DNA of 64,000 nt from Paulinella micropora (lineage: Eukaryota > Cercozoa > Imbricatea > Euglyphida). The stretch lies in assembly GCA_009731375.1 (NCBI GenBank), contig BJOX01000095.1, positions 610,694-674,693 on the forward strand, given 5' to 3'. The notes under the pieces were generated by a model that did no database searches, had not been told where the DNA came from, and worked only from the letters and a program-made list of their open reading frames with translations. Below, one piece after another: positions 30,887 to 43,687 of the stretch (its first letter is position 1; each line of letters starts with the position of its first letter). The translations under genes and the position numbers were made by a program.

Positions 30887-32055
30887 TGGCCGCTCAAGCG
30901 ACGGTCGACGACCCTCACCAGGTAAGAACCCGGAACATATTGGACGACGGGACTGACTCGGCTCTCGAATGCCGCTATGTCGCTCCGGCCATATCCCGTA
31001 CGACCACGCAAGGCAAATGTTCTCCAAGGAGGGTCCTGGCTATTGCCGGACTGGATCAGACCGCCGATAAGGCTATCGACATCTTTGTCATCGTTGACAC
31101 AGGGTGTAATACATTGGAGCTGATCCACCCACGCTTGTCCTCCAAGATGGGCCTGATTGAGATGGACTTGCCCATCCTGACAGCCCGCACGGCTCAAGGG
31201 ATCATAACGATGGTTAGAGGCATACGTCTCTACATCCAAGTCCTCCCCACAAGAGGCTGGGATGAGATTTACCTCTACACCTCTCAGCATGTTCCCCCGG
31301 GAGCGGATATTTTGCTTGGTACTGCCCTCATCATGCAGACCAACATATCAACGGATGCTCTTTTCACCCGTATGGCAGCTGGCCAACAGTGGCCAGCCGT
31401 GCCGACACGGGCGGAGAACAAACAAATCCTCCTGGATGAGTTTGAGATCCTGACCCCGCCCCGACAGCCCAGCGAGACTGTCAATCAAGTTTTGCGAAGC
31501 AGGACTATCCTAAGAGATGGTCCTTGCCAACAGATGGTCACGCTAATGGACCTCCCTTCGGATGATAACGAGGAGGAAGCCCAAAAGCAAGACCTTAAGG
31601 AATGTCCCTTTGGTCTCCTCCTGGGCCCTTTGGTGGCGATCACCACTGACGGGAGTGATGATGAGGAGGAACAGGAAGAGAAAGAAGAAAGCGAAGAGAA
31701 GGCAGACGAGACGGAGGAGAAGCAGGAGGATAGTACAAACCGTACATCTCCCACACCGCAACAGACAGGATCTCGGACCACAGCGGCCCAACTGGACCGT
31801 ACACCGGTCTCGGCTTTCCCGATCTCGGGTCTTCCCCCAATACGCGAGGAGGAGGATGTGACTCCTCAGGGACCACCGTCATCTGATGAGACGGCGACGT
31901 CAGCCCAGGCTGATCTTGAAGAAGCCACGGCTTCAAGCTCAAGCTCGAGTTCTTCGAGCTCGGGGCAAGATCACCGGGCCACGCAAGCCTCACAAGAGAC
32001 TCCCGGAGGACCATCGTCCACTCCCTCCAGCATCACCGCGTCTCCTAGCGAATAG
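30784..32055 (+). pseudogene. Retroviral-type aspartic protease region
   Basis: IFVIVDTGCNTLELIHPRL contains the D-T-G active site, and ADILLGTALI about 80 residues later is the ILLG-type C-terminal strand. The start overlaps the gag segment in another frame. The C-terminal 150 residues are acidic and then Pro/Ser/Thr-rich. The frame stops at TAG (32053-32055), but the same frame stays open and Pro/Ser-rich for about 45 more codons (SPTFSPTTPAISPAY). Confidence 0.7.
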
Positions 32056-35000
32056 GGACGCAAGCCCGGATCGGACGATACGCCTAGCCGGTTAGGACCC
32101 AGGGAGTCCCCCACGTCGCCCACTTTCTCACCGACGACTCCCGCGATATCGCCCGCTTATTCGAATGTCACGTCACCAGCTCTCCTAACACTATGGCGCA
32201 AACAAGTGCTAGCGTTACATCGCCCGCACTTGCTAACGCCGTCCCGTCTCCTAACGTACCACCTTTTTCTCCGACACCGACACAGTCGGCGAGGAATGTA
32301 ATAGTGATAGATGGCACGCCCCCGGCGGCGACGTCGTCGTCGGGGACACCGGCACGTCAAACCGCTACGCCTGTATCAGAATCACAAACTAGCGCTTCAT
32401 CGTCCCCCATGCCGCGATCACTTCCACCTTTGGTCCAGCAACCTTCCATACCATTTTGGATGCAGGGATCACAGCGATCATTGTGTTTTTCCCTCATTCC
32501 CTTTCGCTATGGATCTATCTCTCCTAACGCAGCTCGAACTTTCCCACAAGGAAATCAGAATCTGACTAATCTCCAGCTCATAGCGGTCCGAAGTCGCGCT
32601 ATAACAAATACTGGTATAAGACAGCTCGACCGGGAAAGACCTATAACTCCGCAAAGAGCGGGTTTATCAACTACTCCGGGTCGAAGTAGCCTTATGCACC
32701 CAGTGGGGCCACGTATGGTCACTCGCACACGAACCAATTTTGAAAGGGCTATGCACCGCGAAGGTTTGAGCATACCAGCCGTCCCGCAAATAGGAGGGGT
32801 GGTTTTGAAGGATTTTTGTAATCACAGGAAGTCCCTGTTCATTATTCAAAACCCAATCCTTCGCCTCCGCCCCTATTGGGAAGATCTCGTCCAATTCAGT
32901 TCGCACTTTCATTGCAACCATCGTTGCTACCATTACCTGCCTTACCTCGTCCGGGTCCATGGGATCTACGAGGACCTGTCTTTTGACGATCCAGGCAATA
33001 TCAACATAGTGCGCCATCGCATCGAGATCCGCGATGACGGTAGGTACAGTATCCCGATAACCGAAGGCCACATAGACCTAGAGCGATGCCAGTCAAAGCA
33101 CCTTTGGAGTGGATACATACGAGGATATGCACCGACATAGCTACGTGGCCACGCGCTTACATTCGAACCAACTGATTAGATCAGTAGCATACGTAGCCCC
33201 TAGAGTCCAGCAGGCTACGGCGTGGGCCCGGATATCACTACGCCAGATGTCAGATGTCATGGCACAGGTTACCAATAGAGACCGCATATTCCTCGACAAC
33301 AAGGGATGTATCGCGCCTTATATTGGCCCAGGTTTTATTGACCGCCAAGTCGTTCATACCTTTTCAGGCGTCTATAAAAAGTATGAACACCTGTCATCCG
33401 GAGCATCCTCCGGGCCTTTCCCAGCCTGAGGATGTTCTACTGTCGGAATGTATCGCTTTTGTTCCATGCTTGCAAGGACAAGTCCCGCAAACCAACCCCC
33501 AGGACGTTTGGATGCGTCTCGAGATACGCACCGAACAGGATGCGTACGAAGATCGCAAGCACAAAAGCCCTACTAGCCAAAGCAACATCCCGTTCGTCCA
33601 AACGAACCGTCCCCCGACGCATATCAGCGGTCTGCTGAATGGTCTCCCTCTCAAGTTGGTACTGCCGGCCTTAGTTATGAATCGGACCCCACTGACGATG
33701 TTTCACCACCCGCCGGTTTGGGGACGATCCAGCTCAATTGGCCTCAATTCTGGCTTTTGGGTTGGACCAGCAAGAGCCGATATCTGATACCCTACTTTTT
33801 AGACACCACATGTCATACTCACAAGAGCGACCGTATGGTTTCGTGGGCCACCTATCAGGGCTCTACCCGGGACATGTGGCACAGAGTGTGCCTCAGCAGA
33901 TTCTGAACCACGTAGTCCCATTCCCATGGTCCCACACTGTATTGGTGGAACCAGTGCGATCAAGGGGGAGCCTAGGACAGCCTGACGAGGACCATCTCGG
34001 CTGCCCTATTTTCGTGCGATACAAATTTGTCTTTGAGCACATATGGCAGTGGTTTGCATGTTTCTACTATCTTTTTTGATTGCCATCGAATTCTGCCATA
34101 AGATATTGCACCCACCCACATGATGTCAAGAAATCTTATAATCGGGCACACGCACGCGACTTACTCCTTTTTCGCGGATCTCCCGGCGAACTATTTCGCA
34201 CACATGGACATGACGATTTGTTCTACGAACCAACGTCATCCCATCCTTGCGACAAACCAGTGGGAAGTAAGTCCCGACAGAGCTATGCTCGCGCGCCATT
34301 TTTCTGACTCCCCGGACAGACAAATACTAGAGCAAAAGCTGAATCTGTTGGTTCAACCTTCCGCGTTCATGGAAGACCGATGGATTAGGGGTATCGACCT
34401 GTTAGCCCCAGTACAGCGCTACCTTCTTCGGGACTTGCCTTCCACGGCACACGACCAGAAGTGGTACTGTACAACCATACCGAATATCCCCTTTTTCGTG
34501 CAGGTGCAGACAGAGGTGTGCGCACTACAGTATATGCTCAACGCGCCGGGCTATGAGGAAACCCAGGTAGTAGTGCACACAAGCACGTATTCACCTTGTC
34601 TTGCAGACATCCTGAATCCGTACTCGAGAGCACTGCGAGCCAGGGGTTACCCATACGGTGTCCCATCCATACAGGGCGATATGGATATCAAAGAGACGAT
34701 ACCAAATATTGTGCGCCTCGATCTCGCCTCGACTTATCTTGGAACTCGGGTAGATCTTCGGGATCAACGAGATATAGCGGCTTACCTAAATCTCCCGCTA
34801 GTTCCCGTTGATTCTGGTTGGGAGTCAGTCTTTTCCTGGGACACACATTATCGTCTTGAGGCAGCGATGCTCCATAACGTCATCCTTCCCCAGGACGCGG
34901 ATATGTTTTCCACGAATGGTCAGCTCCCGGCCGCTCCGGTGTCTGGAAGACCGGAGACGACCTATCCAGTATTCCGGATTTCCACGAATTTGAGCGACCG

Positions 35001-36560
35001 GTGGAAACTCACAGCTCGGCGGGATTCCACCCCTTCGCCATTTTCACCATCTGCTCCCACATCATTATCGCGAGCACCATCGTCATCATCATCATCATCA
35101 TCATCATCATCGTCATCATCGTCATCATCATCATCGTCATCGTCTTCATCTTCTTCACATAATCGTCTCACAGTTACTTCCGTGGTGTCAGCCGTGGAAG
35201 GACGGCATGAAATATGATTTACGATCACAGGTCCTACATCTCTTCTACCGCAGAGACGTCTCTGGGGATCTCAGAATGCTTTTCCACGCGCCACCCAAAG
35301 TCAACTGGAGCACGACCGCATCTCTTTTGCCTCTCCACGCCTTTCATCTCGCTCGAATCCACGCGGCCTTTCATCCGCCGATTCGAGATCACAGCGGCGA
35401 TTGGAATACAGTGGAGCGCGTACTGGCGAGGAGGAAAAGGAATACGGACTCCGAGGACGTAGCGGAAAGGATGAAGTGGAAGGCTCTCCGCCTGCCGACG
35501 AAGACGTAGATACCGGCAGAGGCCGTTCCAGCCAGAGGATACGCCGGCGACACAATAAACCCAAGACTAGCTGCCAGCCCGACGATCGACAACGACGAAG
35601 TCACGACGACGACGACTACAAAGACGGTTCCTCATCCTCCTCTTCCTCTTCTTCTTCTTCATCTTCGTCCTCCAGCTCTGCTCCAGCCCCGAGCGCAACA
35701 TCGGGTAGCCGGACGACAGATAAGCAGGAGAAGACGGAAGATAAGAATAAGAACAAGGAACGGAGTAAGCGAGGCAGCCGCGGCAAAACAAAGGTACGAA
35801 CATGGCACTATCACGAAGTGGCCTATGACCGCCAAGGTAGGCGATACCTTCGGGCTATGTCAGGAGGCGAACGCAAGCCCATTCAACACCAAGCCCAACA
35901 GCAGCGTATGCGACAGGCCATGATCCATGGCTGGAAAAATCCGGTCCAGAGATGGACTACGGTTATTCCGCCTCAGCGACATGTACCCCGAAGCACACTA
36001 CCAAGGCGCGGCCCGAGACGCGTGCGGAGCGAGCCTAGCCTGCCCCGACCGGTTTACAGCCGACCCCAGAACTTAGTTCCGGAGACGCGCAGCAATATAT
36101 ATGCACCACGCGCAACCCATCTCCGACAACAAAGCACAAAAATTGTACCAACCCACTCGATGCATATGCTTCGAACATTGGCTGGCCCACAATATCGATC
36201 GCCCCCTTCTCCGGGACAGCTGCGCTTCTGACCACACTCCCCTCAACACGAGTCGGAGATCTGCAAGATGCAGTGACAACCCACGGAGCCGTATCCGGAC
36301 CCCATCAAGCCCCATATTGTGGCCCAGCTAAATTGTTACCGCATGACCGGGAACATCCCCCGATTAGCGGTCTAGACTGGCTCTCTATGAACATGACTTC
36401 TGATCCAGGTATTTTACTCGTCACACAAGATGACATCACAGGCCTATTCCCAGACCCCGTTTTGATGCTTTCAAAGCGATTATGCCGACAATACCTAGAC
36501 GAACAGAAGGAAAAAAAGGCAGAACCACCTAAACCCAAGTTTCGGCCCGGATACTATTAG
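32056..36560 (+). pseudogene. Unidentified 4.4 kb coding-like region between protease and RT
   Basis: Successive open segments lie in changing frames: 32193-33140, 33109-33429, 33254-33787, 33738-34079, 34120-35217, 35401-36231 and 36273-36560. The longest (365 residues) reads like a folded domain with WYCTTIPNIPFFVQVQTEVC, YEETQVVVHTSTYSPCLADI and LDLASTYLGTRVDLRDQRDI, then a (TCA)n poly-Ser tail. The next is Lys/Arg/Ser-rich. No RT, RNase H, envelope or transport motif was recognised. Typical Ty3/gypsy elements have little or nothing here. A captured gene, an extended gag-pol linker or a nested element are all possible. Confidence 0.45.
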
Positions 36561-37679
36561 CTCCAATCTCACTCCCCCTCAGAAGAGCGTTACGGCGGCC
36601 GATTCCACTGAAAAGGCTGGCTGTTTTACGCACACCGTTATCTCTTTGAAGCTACGTCCAGGTGCACAACCTATTTGGGTTCCCTGCCCTAGATGGACGC
36701 CTGCTGTCCGAGAGTTCCTGACCCAGTGGGCAGACGATATGCTTGCTACTGGCCGCTATGGTTTTGCCTCTCCTAATTGTGAGTGGGCTACTAGGCCGTG
36801 CCCTGTAGGCAAGTTTAACTCCCTCTTGCAGGATCATTTCAAAGGCATCCGCATGGTATTCGATTACCGCGCGGTTAACGACCGGCTCATCCTTTCGGTC
36901 CCCGGCCTTCCTAACCCCGATCATCACCGTGAGCTCTTCGCAGGATATAACTATATCTCTGCGTTGGACGTGGTTGATGGTTTTTCGCACCTGAAGATCG
37001 ACCCTACAGACGGTAGCCGCGACATCCTCGCCGTATGGACTCCTTGTGGACTTCTAGTCCCCAACTATATGACGCAGGGTATCCACCGCGCCCCTGGCGA
37101 CTTCCAACGCGCAGTCGACAAGTTTTCGGCCATCTCCCTTTTTCGGGTCAGACAGCCGCAGCATACATCGACGACGTACATTTGGCTCACGACGACTTCG
37201 ACGTCCACATGGGCCAACTGGAGAAGCTCATGGAGGCTGCGGAGGCAGCCGGCTGTTACTTCGCCGCGGACAAGCTACGCATTGGCTACAACTCTCTTCC
37301 CGTGCTCGGCAAAGTCTGCAGCAAAAAAGGCGTCGCCGCCGACACAAACAAGATTGATGCGATCCTGAAGATCTCCGAACCGCAGAACATCACCGAGGTC
37401 CGATCTATACTCGGTATGACCAACTTTATTCAGGCGCATATTCCTAACTACTCTCGCTTGGTGGCGCCGCTCTCCGATCTACTCAAGTCTACGAACGCCC
37501 GGCCTACGGGACCCAACTTTTTCCGTGAAAAAGAGAAGAAATGTTTTGCAAAACTCAAGCGTGTCCTGACATCGCTACCGATCCTCGCCAAATACGACAA
37601 GACGCAGCAGCTCTACCTTCGAACAGACGCTAGCATCGTTGGCATCGGTGGAGCTCTACATTCGGGCGCCCGGCCCTGA
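36561..37679 (+). pseudogene. Reverse transcriptase region
   Basis: IRMVFDYRAVNDRLI, ISALDVVDGFSHLKIDP and APGDFQRAVDKF correspond to RT motifs of the Ty3/gypsy class (the second Asp series is ALDVVDGF). After a frameshift near 37135 comes AAAYIDDVHLAHDDF with the YxDD catalytic box. LGMTNFIQAHIPNYSRLVAP and LYLRTDASIVGIGGAL then lead into RNase H. Catalytic Asp residues are present on both sides of the frameshift. Confidence 0.85.
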
Positions 37680-38160
37680 GAAGTCTGCACCCGTCATCTC
37701 TTATTTCTCGCTTAAATTCACGGATACTCAATCTCGGTGGGTCACGTAATACTATGTTCGGGAAGCCTACGGTATAATTTACGGTGTACAGCAATCCCGT
37801 TACTATATTGATGCTAGTGATCATCCGCTGACTATTGTCACGGATCATCGCCCGCTCATATGGCTATACCACGCCAGAAGCCCGATGGTTGTTGGATGGG
37901 TCCGAGACCACCTTCAAACTATCCGCTTCAAGGTGGAAGACATTCAGGGTAAACAGAATCTCCTTCCTGATGCCCTTTCTCGTGTTCCTTGTATATCGCC
38001 TCACCTCGGGGAAGTCGAAGCGACGAATCAGCTACTGGATACAATCCCGGCAACTATGGTACAGTCCAGTGGGCGCTCCTTTTGGCTCGCGATTGACGGT
38101 AGTCATCCGCAATTAGACGCGCGCTTTAAGAAGCACGACTGTCGGATTTTGCGGTGCACC
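37680..38160 (+). pseudogene. RNase H region
   Basis: Continues from LRTDASIVGIGG across a one-base shift. RWVT, then TAA, then YYVREAYGIIYGV occupies the position of the conserved Glu helix. LTIVTDHRPLIWL and DIQGKQNLLPDALSR are standard RNase H and pre-integrase motifs. At least two frame breaks. Confidence 0.75.
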
Positions 38161-38526
38161 ACCCATGGGACTATGCCATAGTCATCCCGCCCGCGGAGCG
38201 TGCTCCAGACGTAGCCCGTCAACTTTTTGCTCTCAACAAGCCTTTTGCTGTGCTCGTTCCTCAGGACATGGTACACCTCATACCCGACGGTAAGACCATC
38301 TCCCGCGAAACAGTCTTAGCACGCCACAAGATCGTCTTCCTCGAGGACAACCTTGTGTGGCTTGTTCATAACTTTGGATTGGACCGCCATGCTGTGCTCA
38401 ATATGTATGCTACATCACATGCCCCGCGCGTCACGCGCGCGGATATCCAGTCAGCGCAGAAAGAAGATCCCATTTTGCAACCGCTTTCGGACTGATCTAC
38501 ATCTATCGGCCAGGGTAATACTCTTC

Positions 38527-40118
38527 TCTTTTTCAAGGGAGGGTTAGCGGTACATATTATGCCCGACCGCTCCCGCTGTATATATGTTCCGAATCCCCTC
38601 ATACGCAAGCTTGTCTCCCATACTCACTTGATCCAGAGTCACGCAAAGGTCCCCAACCTTGCCCCATACATCCATCAGCGATACATATGGTTCGGACCCG
38701 ATGGGAAAGACAGGATGCACGCCGACATTGCGGCTATCCTCAAGGATTGCCACTTTTGTCAACTATCGCACGCCCGCCTCATACTTAATCATGGCCGCTA
38801 TAACTCGTTAGTCTGGAACCATCCAGGTCAAGCTATAGGCATAGATCATGTTCATGTAGGCATCGAAGGAGTACTCGAGCAGTACGTGTTAACTATAGTC
38901 GATTTATTCGCAGGTTACCTATTGTTTATTCCAGTCGTTTCCACCACTGCTGAGGAGACTGTTGAGACCATTCTCGCCCGATGGGTTTGCAGTTTTGGTT
39001 TTCCGGAGGCCATCCTGTCTGACGATCATGGATCTTTCCGTGGCAATCTTGCCAAGGCCTTCTGCAGCATGGCTGGAATCGAATGGCTCACCACTGCGCC
39101 AAACTCTCACCATGAGTTAGGCATGGTAGAACGCAGGCATCAAAGCCTCCGCCGCGCTATCCAGGCACTTGCAGACAAAGACAAGAAGACTTGGCCCAAG
39201 GCCATGCCAGCTCTGTCGTTCTCGCAGGATACTTACGTCTCTACCGCCACCGGCGTATCCGCTTTTGAAGGTATGATGGCTCGCCAGCCACGTACATCTA
39301 TCGATATCTTCGATTCTCCCGACGTCATCGCTGAACGAGCGGCTCGATCAACCGCCGCAATGACTAAGTCTGACTCGACGACCGTCCAGACATCGGACCA
39401 ACTCGACACTCTCCGCTTAGCTCGGATTGCTGTCACGGCGTATGTCAAGGAATACGCCTCCTTCACGCGCAAGGCTGCCAACGAACAGAAGAACAAGCAA
39501 CGGCGACGCAAGCTACCCGATTGGAAGGTGGGTGACCGAGTCACCGTCTATCGCCCCAAGCAGTCAACCAAAGGTATTCCCGCCTCCTCTGTTCTTCAGC
39601 ACGACGGCCCTTACATTATATTGGAAAAACCTTCCAATAACACCTTTCGCCTCCGGCACGAGCACACCAACAAGGTCCTCCGCATAATTGACATTGCACA
39701 CATCAGTCCCTACACGGCCCCAACCGATCTGGCTCAGGCCATCGACCCGGTCCAGGATGTTGTTGGTGAGGTGATAGCCTTCATCGACGATGGCTTGCTC
39801 AAGTTAGGGATGATCATGGACGAAGATCCCACGGATGATCGCGACGACTTCCGCGTCCACCAGCTCGGCATCACTTCGCTGTCGAACATGCTGTACCGCC
39901 CAGTCTACGTGGAGCTGATTACGCACCCGGACGGCACTGTCACGGAAGGCCTCTAGTGGACCAAGCCTCTCAACTCCTGGAAGAAGATGACACTCGACAG
40001 TGAGAACGATCAGGTCGTTCACCGCGATATTCAGTTCAAGCCCAGCTCCAACTCCAGGAACAAGGGCTCGATCATTCCCGAATAGCTCAAACGTTTACGA
40101 AAACCTTACAACGGTAAG
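38527..40118 (+). pseudogene. Integrase region with GPY/F-type C-terminus
   Basis: A zinc-binding HHCC-like part (SHTHLIQSHAK.. HADIAAILKDCHFCQ) is followed by a DDE core: AIGIDHVHVG (D), EAILSDDHGSF (D) and ELGMVERRHQSL (E). A basic segment precedes WKVGDRVTVYRP and HDGPYIILEKPSNNTFRL, the GPY/F module. The frame stops at TAG (39954-39956), but 42 further codons in the same frame look coding (WTKPLNSWKKM). A second TAG follows, and a TAA closes the frame near 40118. Confidence 0.85.
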
Positions 40119-40576
40119 ACATACGATTTTCACGTCTTCAAGATGAGATCGAAGTAGACTCACAAGTGGTTTTTGCTTTTAGACTCCCGACGGACTCTAT
40201 CTCCTTTCCCACTTTATATACAACCCACCAAGTTAGTATTTTCTGCAGGTTTGCACGATAGTTATATTCACATATTTTGAACTGGCATTAGCTAAGGCAG
40301 GTCATTGAACCGTAGTGATAGTGTTGGCCCTACGCTCCTTTCATGATGTATGATTGGGTACACTATATCCGTCCTGCCTCTGCATGTTGATACTACCTTG
40401 ATCAATGCGTTGACACATATACGCACGCACATATCGCGCATTGATCTACATCTGCAATCTTTTTGATTCATTTTCTTTTTATACTTATTTACATATCAAT
40501 TGGTCAATCATCTGTTACGATTCGTTTCGATCGCAACTCCAACCTACCGTTATGGTCTGGGGGGGGGGGGGGGGTT
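40119..40576. other. Retrotransposon 3' untranslated region with poly-G
   Basis: No coding. It ends in a poly-G run (40560-40574) directly before a gap. A purine run here would be in the place of the polypurine tract. Confidence 0.45.
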
Positions 40577-40678
40577 NNNNNNNNNNNNNNNNNNNNNNNN
40601 NNNNNNNNNNNNNNNNNNNNNNNNNNNNNNNNNNNNNNNNNNNNNNNNNNNNNNNNNNNNNNNNNNNNNNNNNNNNNN
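40577..40678. other. Assembly gap
   Basis: 102 N between poly-G and GGGGTTATCGG. It hides the left end of the 3' LTR. Confidence 0.99.
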
Positions 40679-40682
40679 GGGG

Positions 40683-43404
40683 TTATCGGAATGAATACCG
40701 TACCGGACCGAAAATTAATACTGTGTTAAACTTTCTTCAAGTTTTTACTTCAAGTTTACACTTCTATTTTTAGTTCCGTTACTTCATTTTTCCATTTATT
40801 TATCAACTGTCATAACTTGTAGTTGTTACGTTTTCAACTGCCGTTAACAGATCAATTTCACAGCTAGCTTTTTAGAAAAGCTTGACTATTGCCTTTTTCC
40901 CCATATCCGAAACTTTATTTCCCTGGACCGCTTTTTCAGGTTCCCAGTCAACACACTCCAGGTAAAATGATAAAACAAGTCATAAGTCAGTTAAAGTGGC
41001 AATACTTAACACATTTTTCTTCATTTTTTCCCAGACTGACTTGAACAACTCCAATTCTCGTTAGTTCTCAGAATTTGTATTGTTTCGCAAGGGACAAGTA
41101 GTCTGTCAAGCAAGTGTACTAATGTCTATGTGCCTGCGGATGCCGGCCGGCATCCTCCGGTGCCGCCCGGCATCCACTTTTTAGTGACTAATTTTTTAAA
41201 AAATTTCCCGAGACAACCGGAGCTGTTTTCGTAAAAAAAACTCTAGTAAAATGTAGGAAAAGTCCCAAGAAATCGACTGGTAAAATTTCAGCTCAGTCCT
41301 TTGAGTCGAAGTTTTTTTTTTTCAAAGTGCTGACCCTCAGGCTGCCTTTTTTCCACGGGAAATCATTTTTTGAGCGAAAAAATGGTGGAAGGTAGTGTAC
41401 CTCTGAGTTGTTTTTGTGGTCAAGAGTTGATTTTACGAGGTGTGGAATTGGAAATAACAATTTTTGGTATTTATAGTTGCATACATATCAAGAACAACAA
41501 AATATCTTGAGTGTCTCTGTTTTTTTTGTTGGTTGCATCCACACACCAAATTTCTTCTCGGTTTCATGTCTTCGAAAGCATGCCCCTCGTAGGCAGAGTG
41601 GAATTACAGCTTCATAGAGCTAGAAAAAACATGAATAGATATGTAGATTCAATAAATGTGCAAAGAAGGAGAGGAGAGCAGAGCAAAAGAAAGCAAGAGG
41701 GTTTGTAAGTATCTGAAGTTAGAAAAGTTTTGAGTTTCTGAGACTGAGAGAGGTGAGACAAATTGATTACGTACATACATACCTTACATACATACAGGCA
41801 TACATACATATACACTTACATACCAATTGATTTCATACCTACATACATACATACATGTACGCATACATGCCTACACATGTACACACAGACAAACAAATAA
41901 TCTAATTCAATCTTTTGAAGCCTTCTCTCACGACACACATATTTACTGTATACATAGGCCACATAAACATTTACAACAATGCCAGCTCACCTAAACAACC
42001 TCATATTCTGTTATGTCTATCTGTGTCTTTCGATTTGTTGGTTGTGTTGCGTGTGCAGAGAACTCTAGTCAATAAGTCATACATTTTGTATGTTTTTGTT
42101 GCCTGTTGTTTTCTAATCGTTTTCACTTTTTATTGCATTTCAAGCAATATACAGTTTTTGAAACATTTCTTTCAATCACAACTCATGTTATGGTTGCACA
42201 TGCACGTAAACATAACTCTATATGTGTGTTCCACACCAGAATCACAAAGAAAAATACAGAGAATACACAGTTTTTGGAAGGAATAATATGTACAATTACA
42301 CATAAAATTACATGTTTTACGAAATTCATGCAATCTTCATGTATGTTATGTATGTACATTTGTGTGTTAAAATGTTTTGAAGCTGGCTCTAGGTTTTTGT
42401 TCTTGAAGTTGCCTTGAGTGCTTCAAAAGGTATGTTGTTTTCCTTTCAACTTCCTCATAGATGCTTCAACGGTTTTTTTAGGTTTACTAGCTGGTTTTGC
42501 TCCCTTTTTGGAAAAGGTTTCATTTGTTGTCTTGCTCTCTCCGTCTGTATGTAGCTAGTTTATAGGCTAGAGATATTAAAAATGTGCACAGGTTTTGTTT
42601 TTTATGTTTACTTATTTGAAAAGAAAGTTTATTTTTCAAAATTATTGTATATTTATTTATCTTATTATTATTATGTCTTTCCTACACTATGTGACCTTCA
42701 TATATTTGAGTATATCTTTTTTTGTGCTTACACTGCGTCATCAGTCCCCACCACCCTTTGCAAACACAGTTGATTAGATAATTTAGTTGAGCTTATTTTT
42801 CATTTACTCATGTGTTCAAAAACGTGCTTTTTTGTTTCGCTTCAGCAGTGTCATATATTTTCATGCTTCTAATTTGCAGCCTAAATATGAGAATACTTTT
42901 TACAGAACTACATAAAAAAATTATGACGGTGCATACAGCGGCCCCAGTTGTCATTGTTTTTCGCATGTACGATGAAAAAGAATATATTTTATTGAAATAA
43001 TAATATTTTAAAGTATGTGATGCCACGCGGCATCAGCCTAATGACTATGACTCAAATGTGAGTCGGACACTGTTAGAGGTTAGATTTTAATCATCATGAT
43101 AAATTTTCATTAATTTTGATACCGGAAATCAAAGTCACAACTTTCAAATATTAATATTGAAAAAAAATTAAAAAAAAATTTTAACCACTTGAAACAACTT
43201 GAAATATTAATATCATCGAATGCCGCCCGGCATCCAGACACAGGCACATAGACACTAAATAAACTGGAATTGACCATCCCAGCGTCTTCTGGCACCTTCC
43301 CTGTTCTCGGAAGTATTTTGAGATCAAATGACAGCCCGGGCGTGTGTGTATTCATTTGAATGCCGGTTGGTAACTTCCTCACAGGAGGGTCGTTAAGACT
43401 TACA
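40683..43404 (+). repeat. 3' LTR, interrupted by a transposon
   Basis: Parts 40683-41122 and 43255-43404 together match the 5' LTR 27940-28577 with small indels, for example lacking GCTCACAACTCGTGGCACTT near 41055. The break falls in GTACTAAATAAACTGG. Confidence 0.85.
41123..43254. mobile_element. 2.1 kb TIR transposon inserted in the 3' LTR (non-autonomous)
   Basis: 14 bp perfect terminal inverted repeats, TGTCTATGTGCCTG and CAGGCACATAGACA, are flanked by a CTAA direct repeat (41119-41122 and 43255-43258). The empty site is seen in the 5' LTR (GTACTAAATAAACTGG). Inside the ends are GGATGCCGGCCGGCATCC, a perfect 18 bp palindrome, and CCGCCCGGCATCC repeated at both ends. Only short frames without recognisable domains occur, and some ACAT microsatellite lies at 41775-41880. 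The superfamily is undetermined. Confidence 0.85.
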
Positions 43405-43687
43405 CAATAATATTAATACCGGGCCGTTAAACCGGCACGTATTACTAGAATAGTATTAATATCTTATGAAGTCGGTATACTATTAATAATACAGAGAGTA
43501 AGCAGGTTTAACGTCTCCCCACTGGACAACGAGAGGGGTCGTACTTTACTTTATTAGAGATGGGCAATCTCAACACGTCACTAAGCGCCACACCCCAAAC
43601 AGTCAAAGCTTTGAATTCACCGTTACAATTTTAGAGTGATATAGGTAAATAGGTAGTTGTCATTGGGGTGGGCCGGTATGACTAAAT
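43405..43687. other. No gene seen
   Basis: Unique A/T-rich sequence with ATTAATA motifs between the 3' LTR and the fold-back element. Confidence 0.4.

Larger units (their letters stand above)
27940..43404 (+). mobile_element. Degenerate Ty3/gypsy-like LTR retrotransposon
   Basis: Two LTRs flank gag-, protease-, RT-, RNase H- and integrase-like sequence in the order PR-RT-RH-INT, which is the Ty3/gypsy order. Frames are broken at several places: in gag, in RT near 37135, before RNase H, a TAA at about 37747, and before INT. The copy cannot be active as it stands. About 4.4 kb between PR and RT matches nothing I know. The 3' LTR is interrupted by another transposon (41123-43254), so the element itself spans about 13.3 kb. 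It inserted about 0.2 kb downstream of the PH gene in the same orientation. Confidence 0.85.

Noticed and set aside
34120-35217. Envelope protein of the retroelement
   Set aside because: It lies before RT rather than after integrase. No signal peptide, cleavage site or membrane segment was seen.
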